From Ruminococcaceae bacterium UBA3818 (GTDB lineage: Bacteria; Bacillota; Clostridia; Oscillospirales; Ruminococcaceae), in assembly GCA_002369315.1 (NCBI GenBank), contig DFDW01000032.1:1-64000 (forward strand): DNA of 64,000 nucleotides, read 5' to 3'. Below the pieces are notes generated by a model. That model had not been told where the DNA came from. It did no database searches and worked only from the letters and a program-made list of their open reading frames with translations. The translations under genes and the position numbers were made by a program. Shown here in pieces: positions 17,048-26,125 of the stretch (its first letter is position 1; the number at the start of each line of letters is the position of its first letter).

Positions 17048-17905
17048 ATGAACAATATTAAAATCCTGGTTGATTCCGGTTCTGACCTTTCGCAGGAGTA
17101 TTGTGAAAAATACGATATCACCGTGGTTCCTCTCCATCTGCAAATCGAAGGCCGGACCGTTCTGGACGACGAGCATTTCGACTCGGTAAAATATTGCGAA
17201 TACCTTCAGGTGGCTCCCCAGGTACCCAAGTCTGCGCAGCCAACCCCGCAGGCTTTTCTGGACTGTTACCGCCGTTTCTCCGACCAGGAACACATTATTG
17301 TCATCACCATGTCTTCCAAAGCATCGGGAACACACCAAAGCGCTGTTTTGGCACGGGATCTTTTCGAAGAGGAAAATAAAACCTGCCGGGTCCATGTAGT
17401 GGATTCCACCAGCACTTCTTTTGCCATTTCCATGTTGGCTTTCCACGCGGCGCAAATGCGCCAAAAGGGATTTCCGGCTCCGGAAATCGTCGCGCAGCTG
17501 GTTGAAGATACCTTTCACATTGGCGCTTATTATCTGGTAGATGATATCAGCTTTTTGATCAAAGGCGGGCGCATTTCTTCCATCAAAGGCGGTCTGCTGA
17601 CAAAAATGAGTATCAAGCCCATCATCGGGGTTCGCAACGGCATGGCCTACAACCATTCCAATGCCCTCGGATTTCAAAAAGGTCTTGCCAAGCTGATCTC
17701 TCTTTTCCGGAACAATGCCTGCCCCGGGTCGGACGTATTTATTTCCCACTCCAACTGTCTTGCCAAAGCCAAACAGCTGGAAGAGGCCATTCTCCGCGCG
17801 GCTCCCGATACTCTGGTCCATATCAGCCAAATGCGCGGGACCATGTGTACCCATGCTGGCCCCGACACCATTGGATTATTTTTCTATCAGCAGCAGTTTA
17901 TTTAA
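17048..17905 (+). CDS. DegV-family fatty-acid-binding protein
   Basis: The 285-residue protein starts with ILVDSGSDLSQEY, the usual DegV opening, and keeps SQPTP-like and SSKASGT segments (TMSSKASGTHQSA) plus LIKGGRIS and IKPIIGVRNG. DegV/FakB proteins bind a fatty acid in the cytosol; FakB members present it to the kinase FakA. Whether this copy is a FakB or another lipid carrier cannot be told, as no fakA is nearby. The ATG at 17048 follows GGAGG by 7 bases; an earlier TTG at 17033 overlaps that site. It is monocistronic. Confidence 0.9.
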   Translation: MNNIKILVDSGSDLSQEYCEKYDITVVPLHLQIEGRTVLDDEHFDSVKYCEYLQVAPQVPKSAQPTPQAFLDCYRRFSDQEHIIVITMSSKASGTHQSAVLARDLFEEENKTCRVHVVDSTSTSFAISMLAFHAAQMRQKGFPAPEIVAQLVEDTFHIGAYYLVDDISFLIKGGRISSIKGGLLTKMSIKPIIGVRNGMAYNHSNALGFQKGLAKLISLFRNNACPGSDVFISHSNCLAKAKQLEEAILRAAPDTLVHISQMRGTMCTHAGPDTIGLFFYQQQFI

Positions 17906-17916
17906 GCCGATGATTC

Positions 17917-17945
17917 AAAAAGAGCCCCTCGGGGCTCTTTTTCTT
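17917..17945 (+). terminator. degV terminator
   Basis: A GC-rich stem AAAAGAGCCC/GGGCTCTTTT is followed by T residues, 12 bases after the stop codon. Confidence 0.85.
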
Positions 17946-18013
17946 TTCACGGATGTTTCTTCGAATCGCCATCGCAGTATTTTCCCATCGGCGATCCAAA
18001 AAAATTGAATCAT

Positions 18014-18052
18014 AAAAAGAGGGGAAAGCGAAATACTCTTTCCCCTCTTTTT
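18014..18052. terminator. Bidirectional terminator between degV and the dehydrogenase
   Basis: A 15-bp arm (AAAAAGAGGGGAAAG) pairs with 18038-18052. T runs flank both sides; it ends the leftward rpoD-rrf2-dehydrogenase transcript 5 bases after its stop. Confidence 0.85.
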
Positions 18053-18056
18053 CACG

Positions 18057-19016
18057 CTATGGATTGACTACATTCTGCGGACATCCCTTGATGAATGCCT
18101 CCAAGTTTTCTTCTGTAATCCGTAAAAGGCGGATTCTGGCCTCTTTGGTCGCCCAGCCAACATGCGGTGTAAAATAGATATTCCGGGCCGAAAGCAGAGG
18201 ATTGTCCGATTTCGGCGGCTCAGTGGAGAGCACGTCTACTGCCGCGGCCGCGATCACGCCTTGGTTGAGCGCGTCAGCCAGATCCTGCTCCACCACAACC
18301 GGCCCCCGGGAAGTGTTGATCAGCATGGCAGTGGGTTTCATTTTCGAGAGGAAATCACAGTTGATCATCCCCTGGGTCTGAGGCGTGAGCGGGCAGTTGA
18401 CGCTGATGTAATCCGCTTCGGCACAAAGCTCGTCCAGGCTGACCCAACGAAACTCTTTCCGGTCCTCCTGCCCTTTCATGGTCCGGGAAAAAGCAATCAC
18501 CCGCATGCCGAACGCCGCGGCGATATCCGCCGTTTTCTGCGCTACATGCCCAAAGCCCACAAATCCAATGGTCTTCCCGGCCAGTTCCGTCTGCGGAGCT
18601 ACCATATAGGAAAAATCAAGGCTTTTGACCCAGTCGCCTTTACGTACGCTTTGGGTGTGTTCCAACACATGGTTTGCATGCTGCAGCAAAAACGCAAAAA
18701 TCAGCTGCGCCACCGAATCGGTGCTGTACGCCGGAACATTGCATACCACAATCCCCCGCTCTTTTGCCGCCGCGATATCCACAATATTGTAACCGGTCGC
18801 CAAAACGCCGATCATCTTCAGCTTGGGCAGGCTTTCAATCGTCTGCCGGTCCAACACGGTTTTGTTGGTCAAAAGCACGTCGGCACCGTCCGCACGCGCT
18901 GAAAGGTCAGCCTGAGATGTTCTGGGGTAGCAAATCACTTCTCCGAACCGTTCCAATCCCGCCCAGCTCAAATCGCCGGGGTTGGCGGCAAAGCCGTCCA
19001 AAATTACAATTTTCAT
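18057..19016 (-). CDS. D-2-hydroxyacid dehydrogenase (glycerate dehydrogenase-like)
   Basis: The 319-residue protein has a Rossmann motif GFVGFGHVAQ (about residues 149-158) and the catalytic Arg-Glu-His triad of the family: Arg in NTSRGPVV, Glu in DVLSTEPP and His in TPHVGWAT. It reduces a 2-keto acid or oxidises a D-2-hydroxy acid with NAD(H); glycerate/hydroxypyruvate is the likeliest pair by resemblance to HprA-type enzymes. Its ATG overlaps the stop of the Rrf2 regulator by four bases, so translation is coupled. Confidence 0.9.
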   Translation of the reverse strand: MKIVILDGFAANPGDLSWAGLERFGEVICYPRTSQADLSARADGADVLLTNKTVLDRQTIESLPKLKMIGVLATGYNIVDIAAAKERGIVVCNVPAYSTDSVAQLIFAFLLQHANHVLEHTQSVRKGDWVKSLDFSYMVAPQTELAGKTIGFVGFGHVAQKTADIAAAFGMRVIAFSRTMKGQEDRKEFRWVSLDELCAEADYISVNCPLTPQTQGMINCDFLSKMKPTAMLINTSRGPVVVEQDLADALNQGVIAAAAVDVLSTEPPKSDNPLLSARNIYFTPHVGWATKEARIRLLRITEENLEAFIKGCPQNVVNP

Positions 19017-19435
19017 TTTTTCGCACCTTTTTCTTTTTCCGAAATAAATTGGTCCATGGTATAACCGCTCAGCTGCCGCCGCAAATCCTGGGACACTTTT
19101 TCAAACGCGCACTGAAACGAACAGGACTCTTCCGTTTGCCTGGTGCATTGATAATCCCCTTTTACACAGCGCGCAATATGTATCGGTCCTTCAATCGCTT
19201 CCACAATATCGCACAGCGAAATTTTATCCGGCTCTTTCGCCAACTCATATCCGCCGGCAGCACCTTTGTAGGAATGGACCAGACCGGCCGCTACCAGCTT
19301 CCGCAGGATCTTCAGGGAAAAGCGTACCGTCACGCCTGAAGTCTGTGACAGGGTATTTCCATCGGTCCTCCCGCCGGCGGCCGCCAGCTCGTGGATAATG
19401 CGAACCGCATAGTCCGCCTCCAATGTTATTTGCAA
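19013..19435 (-). CDS. Rrf2-family transcriptional regulator with five cysteines
   Basis: The 140-residue protein begins QITLEADYAVRII, the Rrf2 winged-helix opening, with recognition helix region VRFSLKILRKLVAAGLV and wing SYKGAAGGYEL. Cys75, 90, 97, 105 and 109 are present; the last four cover the position where IscR and relatives bind a 2Fe-2S cluster (three Cys and a His). A redox or iron-sulfur sensing role is therefore plausible. The start codon is TTG at 19435, with GGGAG 10 bases upstream. It follows rpoD by 38 bases and overlaps the dehydrogenase. Confidence 0.88.
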   Translation of the reverse strand: MQITLEADYAVRIIHELAAAGGRTDGNTLSQTSGVTVRFSLKILRKLVAAGLVHSYKGAAGGYELAKEPDKISLCDIVEAIEGPIHIARCVKGDYQCTRQTEESCSFQCAFEKVSQDLRRQLSGYTMDQFISEKEKGAKK

Positions 19436-19473
19436 ATTGATTCACTCCCTTTTGCCAAGGCAGCCACGCCGCA

Positions 19474-20568
19474 TCAATCCAAAAAGTCTTTGAGTTTTTT
19501 GCTTCTGCTGGGATGGCGAAGCTTCCGCAGCGCTTTGGCTTCAATCTGGCGGATCCGTTCCCGGGTCACGTTGAACTCCTTACCCACTTCTTCTAACGTG
19601 CGGCTTCTGCCGTCTTCCAGGCCAAAACGCAGCCTCAGTACCTTTTCCTCCCGGGGCGTCAGTGTTTGCAGCACATCGCTGAGCTGTTCTTTTAGCAGCG
19701 TATGAGAGGCCGCTTCTGCTGGCGCCGGCGCGTCGTCATCGGGGATAAAGTCGCCCAGATGGCTGTCTTCTTCCTCGCCGATCGGCGTTTCCAGGCTCAC
19801 CGGTTCCTGCGCTACCCGCATGATTTCGCGCACTTTATCCACCGGCATATCCAATTCTTTGGCAATTTCATCCGCCGTAGGCTCATGTCCGTTTTTGTGC
19901 AGCAGTTGATTGGAAACCTTTTTGACCTTGTTGATCGTCTCCACCATATGGACCGGAATACGGATGGTTCTGGCCTGATCCGCAATCGCGCGGGTGATTG
20001 CTTGCCGGATCCACCATGTAGCGTAGGTGGAAAACTTAAATCCTTTGGTATGGTCAAATTTCTCCACTGCCTTGATCAAGCCAAGGTTTCCTTCCTGAAT
20101 CAGATCCAGAAACTGCATTCCCCGCCCCACATAGCGCTTGGCAATGCTGACCACAAGCCGCAGGTTTGCCTCCGACAAACGTTTTTTGGCATAATCGTCG
20201 CCCTGCGCCATCCTCTGCGCCAGTTCGACCTCTTCTTCCGAACTCAGCAACGGAACCCGACCGATCTCTTTGAGGTATACTTTGACCGGGTCATCGATAT
20301 TGACCCCCTCGGCCGGCGCGGCGTCTTCTTCCTCTGCCGACGCGGCAACCTCTGGAATGGTGTTCAGATCCAAATCGATATCCGGTTCCAAATCCTCGAT
20401 GATCTCAATATTCAGCCCTTCCAGCGTGTCGTAAAGCTTGTCCACTTTCTCCACGTCGAAATCCAGTTCCTCCAGCGCGTCCGTGATCTCCTTTGTCGTC
20501 AGCTTCCCTTTGGATTTTCCCAATTCGATCAAATCTTTGATGACTGATTTTTTGTCCTGTGCTGCCAT
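19474..20568 (-). CDS. rpoD: Primary RNA polymerase sigma factor, RpoD/SigA
   Basis: The 364-residue protein has region 1.1 (KSVIKDLIELGKSKGKLTTKEI), region 1.2 (DDPVKVYLKEIG), regions 2.1-2.4 (RLVVSIAKRY, LDLIQEGNLGL, FKFSTYATWWIRQAI), region 3 and region 4.2 (TRERIRQIEAKALRKLRHP). It directs polymerase to -35/-10 promoters such as those found throughout this window. The frame opens at 20697, but the ATG at 20568 has GGGAG upstream and matches family length. It follows dnaG and dgt in the same direction, the classic macromolecular synthesis arrangement; the 178-base gap after dnaG may hold a promoter. Confidence 0.97.
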   Translation of the reverse strand: MAAQDKKSVIKDLIELGKSKGKLTTKEITDALEELDFDVEKVDKLYDTLEGLNIEIIEDLEPDIDLDLNTIPEVAASAEEEDAAPAEGVNIDDPVKVYLKEIGRVPLLSSEEEVELAQRMAQGDDYAKKRLSEANLRLVVSIAKRYVGRGMQFLDLIQEGNLGLIKAVEKFDHTKGFKFSTYATWWIRQAITRAIADQARTIRIPVHMVETINKVKKVSNQLLHKNGHEPTADEIAKELDMPVDKVREIMRVAQEPVSLETPIGEEEDSHLGDFIPDDDAPAPAEAASHTLLKEQLSDVLQTLTPREEKVLRLRFGLEDGRSRTLEEVGKEFNVTRERIRQIEAKALRKLRHPSRSKKLKDFLD

Positions 20569-20746
20569 ATGCTTGCTCTCCCATTTCTCCCCGCGAAAAA
20601 GTTTTTCGCCTGCCCGCCCCGCGAAGACGGCGGATGGCATATTCCAAACCGGAAACCTTTTGGAAGGCCCGGGTATTCTTGTTTGTTCACCGCACAAACG
20701 CGGCCAAAATCACGCGGCGCCCATCGTTTTCCCGCATGCGGACCAT

Positions 20747-22501
20747 CTATTTTTTCCTCGCCGCCAAATCCGCCACATATTGTTCCAGCTGTCCGCGATC
20801 CATCTGCCTGAGCTGTTCCGGCGTTTTTTTCGCTTTTCCGGCGAGGATGGTCTCCAAATAATCCTGCGTTTCTTTCGGTGTCGCCCGCGACGATGTCGGA
20901 TCCGCCAGAATCCCGGCGATTTTTCCCATTTGTTCCTCATCCAGCTGTTCCGACAACGCAATCAGTTCCACCGACTGGTTTTGATCCAGTCGCCCGCAGA
21001 TCACCTGAAAAATCTCCCGGTTAAAGTCGGTCAAAAAATCCTCCGGCCGGATTTTTTCCCGGATCAGGCGGTAATAGTCAGGATTTTTCAGCAGCACGCC
21101 GATCAGCCGCTCCTCCGCCAGCGCCTCTTTCAGATGAGCTGTTCGCTGCGGATCGCGCCGCTGCTGCGGGCCTGCGGCAAATACCGTCAAATCCCGCGCC
21201 TGTTTTTTCTCGGCATTTTTCGCCTGCTGCCGGATGATATAATCGATCTGTACCATCAGTGGATTCTTTGAAACCCCCAGCTCCGCCGCGGTTTTGGTCA
21301 CATAAACATCCCGCTCGATGGGGTTTCGGATGCCCGCCATAAACTGGGCAAATTCCTTTAAAAAACCAACCTTTCCGTCCGAAGATTCCAGGTCATATTT
21401 TTGCCGGAGCTTACCGATTTCAAACTCCATGGCGCTTCCCGCCCCTTCCAGCAGCAGCCGGAATCGGGCAGCACCGAATTTTTTGATAAATTCATCCGGG
21501 TCCTTGGCGTCTTTTACCTTCAGTACCCGCACTTTCAGTCCGATTTCCCCGAACATATTGATGGCCCGGTTCGTTGCTTTCTGTCCGGCGCCGTCGGCGT
21601 CGTAGGCAATGACCACCTCTTCCGCATACTGGGAAATCATCCGGGCCTGCTCCGAAGTTAAAGAGGTGCCAAGGGTTGCCACAGCGTTGGCAAAACCCGC
21701 CTGGTGCAGCGCCACCACATCCATGTAACCCTCCGCCAGAATCAGCGCTGGTTCTTTGATTGCCTTGGCAAAATTCAGGGCGAACAGATTGCGGCTTTTT
21801 TTGAAAACCGGCGTATCCGGCGAATTGAGATATTTGGGTCCTTTGCCATCCATCACCCGTCCGCCGAACGCGATCACATTCCCCCTGATATCGATGATGG
21901 GAAAGATCACCCTCCCCCGGAACTGGTCATAATAGCTGCCCCTGGCGCTTTTTACGGCGATGGCCGCGTCAGTCAGCTCATCCATCCGAAAACCTTTGCC
22001 CATCAGGTGTTTGATGGCCGCATCCCAGCTTTCGGGCGCGAATCCCAGCCCGAAATGCCGGATGGTCTTGTCGGAAAGTCCCCGTTCCCGCAGATAATCC
22101 AGGCCTTTTTTTCCAACCGGCGAAATCAGGCATTGATGATAAAAGCGGGCTGTTTCCCGGTTGATTTCCAGGATCCTTGTTTTTCGTTTGGCAAAACTGT
22201 CGTCATACCCGTCTTCCGGCATGGCAAGGCCCGCCCGCTGCGCCAGCAGCTTGACCGCTTCAATATAGTCCAGATTTTCCATCCGCCGTACAAAGGTGAC
22301 AACATCTCCCCCGGCACCGCAGCCAAAACAGTAAAAAGACTGGCTGTCTGGATAAACGGTGAAAGAGGGGGTCTTTTCCGAATGGAATGGGCATAGCCCT
22401 ACCAAATTCCGCCCACGCCGCTTGACGTTGACATAGGATCCGACTACATCCTCAATATCATTGCGCGCTTTTAATTCCGAAATGAATTGTTCGCTCAGCA
22501 T
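20747..22501 (-). CDS. dnaG: DNA primase DnaG
   Basis: DnaG makes RNA primers at the replication fork and is loaded by DnaB. The CHC2 zinc domain is at about residues 35-65 (CPFHSEKTPSF and FYCFGCGAGGD), followed by the TOPRIM core with EGYMDV and YDADGAGQKA. A C-terminal helicase-binding region follows. Length is 584 residues from the ATG at 22501, chosen because AAGGGGG lies about 9 bases upstream; an alternative ATG at 22525 lacks a good site. The partner helicase gene dnaB is at 53 kb. Confidence 0.96.
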   Translation of the reverse strand: MLSEQFISELKARNDIEDVVGSYVNVKRRGRNLVGLCPFHSEKTPSFTVYPDSQSFYCFGCGAGGDVVTFVRRMENLDYIEAVKLLAQRAGLAMPEDGYDDSFAKRKTRILEINRETARFYHQCLISPVGKKGLDYLRERGLSDKTIRHFGLGFAPESWDAAIKHLMGKGFRMDELTDAAIAVKSARGSYYDQFRGRVIFPIIDIRGNVIAFGGRVMDGKGPKYLNSPDTPVFKKSRNLFALNFAKAIKEPALILAEGYMDVVALHQAGFANAVATLGTSLTSEQARMISQYAEEVVIAYDADGAGQKATNRAINMFGEIGLKVRVLKVKDAKDPDEFIKKFGAARFRLLLEGAGSAMEFEIGKLRQKYDLESSDGKVGFLKEFAQFMAGIRNPIERDVYVTKTAAELGVSKNPLMVQIDYIIRQQAKNAEKKQARDLTVFAAGPQQRRDPQRTAHLKEALAEERLIGVLLKNPDYYRLIREKIRPEDFLTDFNREIFQVICGRLDQNQSVELIALSEQLDEEQMGKIAGILADPTSSRATPKETQDYLETILAGKAKKTPEQLRQMDRGQLEQYVADLAARKK

Positions 22502-22552
22502 CTGCCCATCCCCCTTTCGTTCCATCCTGCCATCCGGCAGCGCTTTGCGTGT

Positions 22553-23557
22553 TTATTCGCTGATCCCCTGCCAGCTTTTGGGGACAAACAGTTCTGTGTA
22601 AAGATGGATGGCAAACCGGTCGCTCATCCCGGAAATGTAATCGCACACCGCTGTGTGGATTCCTTCCTCTTCCAGCACTGTGCGGTACTCTGTTGGAAGT
22701 TTTTCCCCGTGGCCGATAAAATATGCATACAGGCTTTTCACCACGTTTTCCGCTTTTCCCTCTTCGCTTTTCGCCACCGGATTGGTGTAGACCGCTTCAA
22801 ACAAAAAATGCTGCAGCTGCAGGAAAGCTTTCTGGGTCTGCGGATCCATGGCAATGGTCTCGCCGCTGTTTTCAATCACCGAGCCGACTAACGATGCGAT
22901 CCGCTGGTTTTTTTTTCGTCCCAGCGTCCACTTGACCTCCCAGGGGAGATCCTCTTCGTTCAGTACCCCGGCCCGCACCGCATCGTCCACATCGTGATTC
23001 ATGTAGGCAATCTTGTCCGAAAAACGGACAAGCTTTCCCTCCAGGGTCTCAGCTTCCGGCCCGGATGTGTGGCAGCGTATCCCGTCCCGCACTTCCCAGC
23101 AGAGATTCAGGCCCCGGCCGCCGTTCTCCAGTTTTTCCACTACCCGCACGCTTTGCAGATAGTGCTTGTACCCATTGGGCGAGACCTCATTCAGCGCCCG
23201 TTCCCCCGCGTGGCCAAAAGGGGTGTGTCCCAAATCATGGCCCAGTGCGATGGCCTCGGTCAAATCCTCATTGAGCCGCAGCGCCCGGGCGATGGTGCGC
23301 GCAATCTGCGCCACTTCCAGTGTGTGGGTCAATCGGGTCCGGTAATGGTCCCCTTCCGGACTTAAAAACACCTGGGTTTTATGCATCAGCCGCCGAAAAG
23401 ATTTGCAGTGGATAATGCGATCCCTGTCCCGCTGAAAAGGAGTACGGATCGGGTCTTCCTCTTCCGGGCGCTCCCTGCCTTTGGTGCGCTGCGATAACAC
23501 CGCCCGGGAAGACAGATATTGCGCTTCCTGCAGCTGGGTTTGTTCCCGAACCGTCAT
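22553..23557 (-). CDS. dgt: Deoxyguanosinetriphosphate triphosphohydrolase-like protein
   Basis: This HD-domain protein is predicted to cleave dNTPs to nucleoside and triphosphate. The metal site is visible as RLTHTLEVAQIA and the doublet ALGHDLGHTPFGHAGE, with the C-terminal VRFSDKIAYMNHDVDDA carrying the last Asp. The short length (334 residues) and DHYRTRLTH motif match the type that precedes dnaG in Clostridia. AAGGAGG is 7 bases before the ATG. It is the first gene of the dgt-dnaG-rpoD unit; I could not settle on a promoter in the AT-rich 23558-23724 gap. Confidence 0.93.
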   Translation of the reverse strand: MTVREQTQLQEAQYLSSRAVLSQRTKGRERPEEEDPIRTPFQRDRDRIIHCKSFRRLMHKTQVFLSPEGDHYRTRLTHTLEVAQIARTIARALRLNEDLTEAIALGHDLGHTPFGHAGERALNEVSPNGYKHYLQSVRVVEKLENGGRGLNLCWEVRDGIRCHTSGPEAETLEGKLVRFSDKIAYMNHDVDDAVRAGVLNEEDLPWEVKWTLGRKKNQRIASLVGSVIENSGETIAMDPQTQKAFLQLQHFLFEAVYTNPVAKSEEGKAENVVKSLYAYFIGHGEKLPTEYRTVLEEEGIHTAVCDYISGMSDRFAIHLYTELFVPKSWQGISE

Positions 23558-23724
23558 AAAACCCCTCCTTGTTGGAAAAAGCTCTCAATGATATATTACG
23601 AAATGAAAAGAAAAAAACCTGCTTCTATCATAAAATTTTTCAAAAATAAAACCAGGCGCATCTGTTTTTTCTTTCACGCACGGCACAAAAGCCCCACGCT
23701 TTCCTCCTGCTTTTGCGCAAACGG

Positions 23725-24351
23725 CTACTCCAAATCCGCGCAGACTTCCTCCACCAGCTGCGGCATGACAGATGCCGCCGTCAGTTCGGTGATTTCTTTT
23801 TGAAAGGCCGGCGCTTTGTCCGAGGTCATCATAATCCGCAGGCGCACCTGGGCGCCAAAATCCGATTCTATGGTCTGCGCGTTATAGCGGGGCAAAAGGT
23901 AGCTGATTTTGCCGTACCAGTCGTAGCCAAAATGAAGTTCCAAAATCGAACAGGGATTCATGTGCCGGCGCACCGCCGCGTCCACCGCCAGTTTTGCTCC
24001 ATGGGAATAGGCCCGTACCAGCCCGCCGGCTCCCAGCAGGATACCGCCGAAATAGCGAGTGACGACCACCGCCACATCGGTGAGCCCTTCCCGTTCCAAA
24101 ACCTCCAGCACCGGCACACCGCCGGTTCCCTGCGGTTCCCCGTCATCGCTCATACGCTTGATGCCGCTTTTCCTCAGGATATAGGCGAACACGTTATGGG
24201 TGGCTTCCCGATGCTCCGTGCGGATACGGGACAAAAAATCCAGCGCTTCCGCTTCATCCTTCACCGGCGCGATATGCCCGATAAAACGGGATTTTCTCTC
24301 GATAAATTCATCGCTGGCATATCCTGCCACCGTTTCGTAAGGCTGGAACAA
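23725..24351 (-). CDS. YigZ/IMPACT-family protein
   Basis: The family motif is clear: EFIERKSRFIGHIAPV, then ATHNVFAY, DDGEPQGTGG and VVVTRYFGGILLGAGGLVRAY, followed by a ferredoxin-like C-terminal domain. Bacterial YigZ proteins have no firm role; eukaryotic IMPACT modulates translation control. The ATG at 24396 lies inside the rpmE terminator loop, so it is not a likely start; a TTG at 24351 has AGAGAGG 8 bases upstream and gives the usual N terminus. The start is thus an inference. Length is 208 residues. Confidence 0.88.
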   Translation of the reverse strand: MFQPYETVAGYASDEFIERKSRFIGHIAPVKDEAEALDFLSRIRTEHREATHNVFAYILRKSGIKRMSDDGEPQGTGGVPVLEVLEREGLTDVAVVVTRYFGGILLGAGGLVRAYSHGAKLAVDAAVRRHMNPCSILELHFGYDWYGKISYLLPRYNAQTIESDFGAQVRLRIMMTSDKAPAFQKEITELTAASVMPQLVEEVCADLE

Positions 24352-24376
24352 AACGGACACCTCTCTTTGCTTTAGG

Positions 24377-24411
24377 GTAAAGCAAAAGCGGTACATTCCT
24401 GCACCGCTTTG
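24377..24411 (-). terminator. rpmE terminator
   Basis: AAAGCGGT and ACCGCTTT (8 bp, loop of 10) are followed on the minus strand by TTTTGCTTT. Confidence 0.6.
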
Positions 24412-24437
24412 TCTTTTTTATTTCACGAAAATGCGAC

Positions 24438-24650
24438 TTACTCCGCTTTAGTGCCTCTGTTGAAACGTCTGTTGAATCTGTCAACACGGCCGCCGGTATC
24501 TACCAGTTTCTGTCTGCCGGTAAAGAACGGATGGCATTTGGAGCAAATTTCAACCCGGATGTCTTTTTTGGTGGAACGAGTCTCAAACTCCGCACCGCAA
24601 GCACAACGAATGGTCGTTTTTTCGTAGTTGGGATGGATTCCTTGTTTCAT
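24438..24650 (-). CDS. rpmE: 50S ribosomal protein L31, zinc-binding form
   Basis: The 70-residue protein begins KQGIHPNYEKT and carries Cys16, Cys18, Cys36 and Cys39, the zinc-binding C+ form of L31. It joins the large subunit near the intersubunit bridge to the 30S head. The start is the ATG at 24650, with an AGAGGTG site upstream; an in-frame codon at 24662 gives an untypical N terminus. Its own promoter and terminator flank it. Confidence 0.97.
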   Translation of the reverse strand: MKQGIHPNYEKTTIRCACGAEFETRSTKKDIRVEICSKCHPFFTGRQKLVDTGGRVDRFNRRFNRGTKAE

Positions 24651-24692
24651 TGGGTAAGTCACCTCTTTCTGCTATGCATGATTAACAGAGAT

Positions 24693-24721
24693 ATCATAGC
24701 ATATGAAAACCAGAAAAGCAA
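24693..24721 (-). promoter_or_regulatory. Promoter of rpmE
   Basis: On the minus strand TTGCTT and TATGAT are 17 bases apart and TGC precedes the -10 box, an extended -10. Confidence 0.7.
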
Positions 24722-24782
24722 GCTTTTATTTTCACAAAAAATTCGCCCGGTTGCTGCGGCAGCTTTTGGAATGGCCCTTCAG

Positions 24783-25997
24783 TCACTGCTCCTGCAGCAT
24801 TTTTTCAAAATAATTTTTCCATTTTGTATTTTTGCCGTATTGCTGCCAGAGAGTCCATCCTTCCCGGCTCATCCAATCCTCCGCTTCCAAATGCTCTCCC
24901 GCATAGTAAGCCTGATTCATCTGGGCAGCAAAATCCGCCATTTTTTCCTGGATTTGCGCATCCAAATCCAATTCATAAAGCATCTCCAACGCCCGCAGCC
25001 GTGTGCAATCTGCAAACCGCTGAGCGGCCTCTTCCCGGAAAACATCCACCTGGCCCGTATGATAAGAGACTTCCCGCTTCTCATCCACTTCGACGATATA
25101 ATACTGCAGCGGCGAAGCAGTCAGACTGCCGGCTACAACATCTGTCAGTTCTTTGCTTTGTGTCCGGTGGAAGATATGCGAATGACCGCTGAAATTGGTT
25201 TTTACCCCATATTTTTGGAGCAATTCCTCCACTTGCTGCGCATTGTCCAAAATAAAGTCGGAATAAGCGCCCTCGTTTTTTGCCAACACGTTCTGGTGCG
25301 TAACGGAAATCACTGTTTGGCCCTGCTGCTGTGCCAGTTCCAGCTGTTTTTCAGCCCACTGCATCGTCTCATCCTGTATAAGCCCCGACGCCGATTCGCT
25401 GTTTGCGTCCAGCATTAAAACAGAAAAATCCTCGGCCAGCGGATAAAGATAACTAAACGAAGCTTCGTCGGAAGAGAGTGCGCTTCGGTATCCAAACGCG
25501 CCGCACAATTTGATAAAATCCTCCTGCGGAATATTGTCTACCAATTCCGAGGACTCACCGCTGTACTTTCTGGCAAATGGATAAGCGATATCGTGGTTGC
25601 CCGGGATCACCAGCACCGAAACACCGGCATCCTGCACTTTTTTCAGCAGCTTCGCCAGTTCCCGCAGGCTTTGTTTTTCCCCATCGTAGGTCAAATCTCC
25701 CGACAAAATCAGCGCATCGGGTTTTTGTTCCGCCGCCAGCTGCAAAAAGCGCTCCACAATCTCAGCTGAGTGCTCGGTCAGCTTGCCGTCCGAGGCGAGC
25801 ATCCGGTTTTGAAAACGGATGCCGTTATCGGTCAGCTTCGGAGAGAGATAGTGCAGGTCGCTGGCCAGCCAGATGGTCAGCGGCTCCTCGGCGGGCAAAA
25901 CCGCGGAAGGCGCCTTGTCTGCGCCGCATCCGCCCAAAAACAGCAAAAGGATTGCCGCAAGAAAAAGGCAGCCTTTGCGTTTGATCCATTGTTTCAT
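24783..25997 (-). CDS. Lipoprotein metallophosphoesterase
   Basis: The N terminus is a lipoprotein signal: KQWIKRKG, a hydrophobic stretch, then the lipobox LGGC at about residues 21-24, so the enzyme is anchored outside the membrane. The calcineurin-like fold shows ASDLHYLS, ILSGDLTYDG, VIPGNHDIAYP, VTHQN and GHSHIF, in order, giving all metal ligands. It could hydrolyse extracellular phosphoesters such as nucleotides or phosphodiesters; substrate unknown. Length is 404 residues from the ATG at 25997 with AAGGAG upstream. It lies downstream of phosphoglucomutase and is probably reached by its transcript. Confidence 0.88.
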   Translation of the reverse strand: MKQWIKRKGCLFLAAILLLFLGGCGADKAPSAVLPAEEPLTIWLASDLHYLSPKLTDNGIRFQNRMLASDGKLTEHSAEIVERFLQLAAEQKPDALILSGDLTYDGEKQSLRELAKLLKKVQDAGVSVLVIPGNHDIAYPFARKYSGESSELVDNIPQEDFIKLCGAFGYRSALSSDEASFSYLYPLAEDFSVLMLDANSESASGLIQDETMQWAEKQLELAQQQGQTVISVTHQNVLAKNEGAYSDFILDNAQQVEELLQKYGVKTNFSGHSHIFHRTQSKELTDVVAGSLTASPLQYYIVEVDEKREVSYHTGQVDVFREEAAQRFADCTRLRALEMLYELDLDAQIQEKMADFAAQMNQAYYAGEHLEAEDWMSREGWTLWQQYGKNTKWKNYFEKMLQEQ

Positions 25998-26065
25998 TTT
26001 CTGCTCCTTATTATTTTCTTTTGCTCCAAGGGGCTTTCTTTTTCCAACAGGCGCTGGATGAACAT

Positions 26066-26103
26066 GCACCGCCCTTTCAGATGCTGATTCGAAAGGGCGG
26101 TGC
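26066..26103 (-). terminator. Hairpin after phosphoglucomutase gene
   Basis: A perfect 13-bp stem (GCACCGCCCTTTC and complement) has no T run on the minus strand, only a weak one on the plus strand. It may attenuate transcription into the lipoprotein gene. Confidence 0.4.
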
Positions 26104-26125
26104 TTTCTTGTGACAAAACAAGCTA

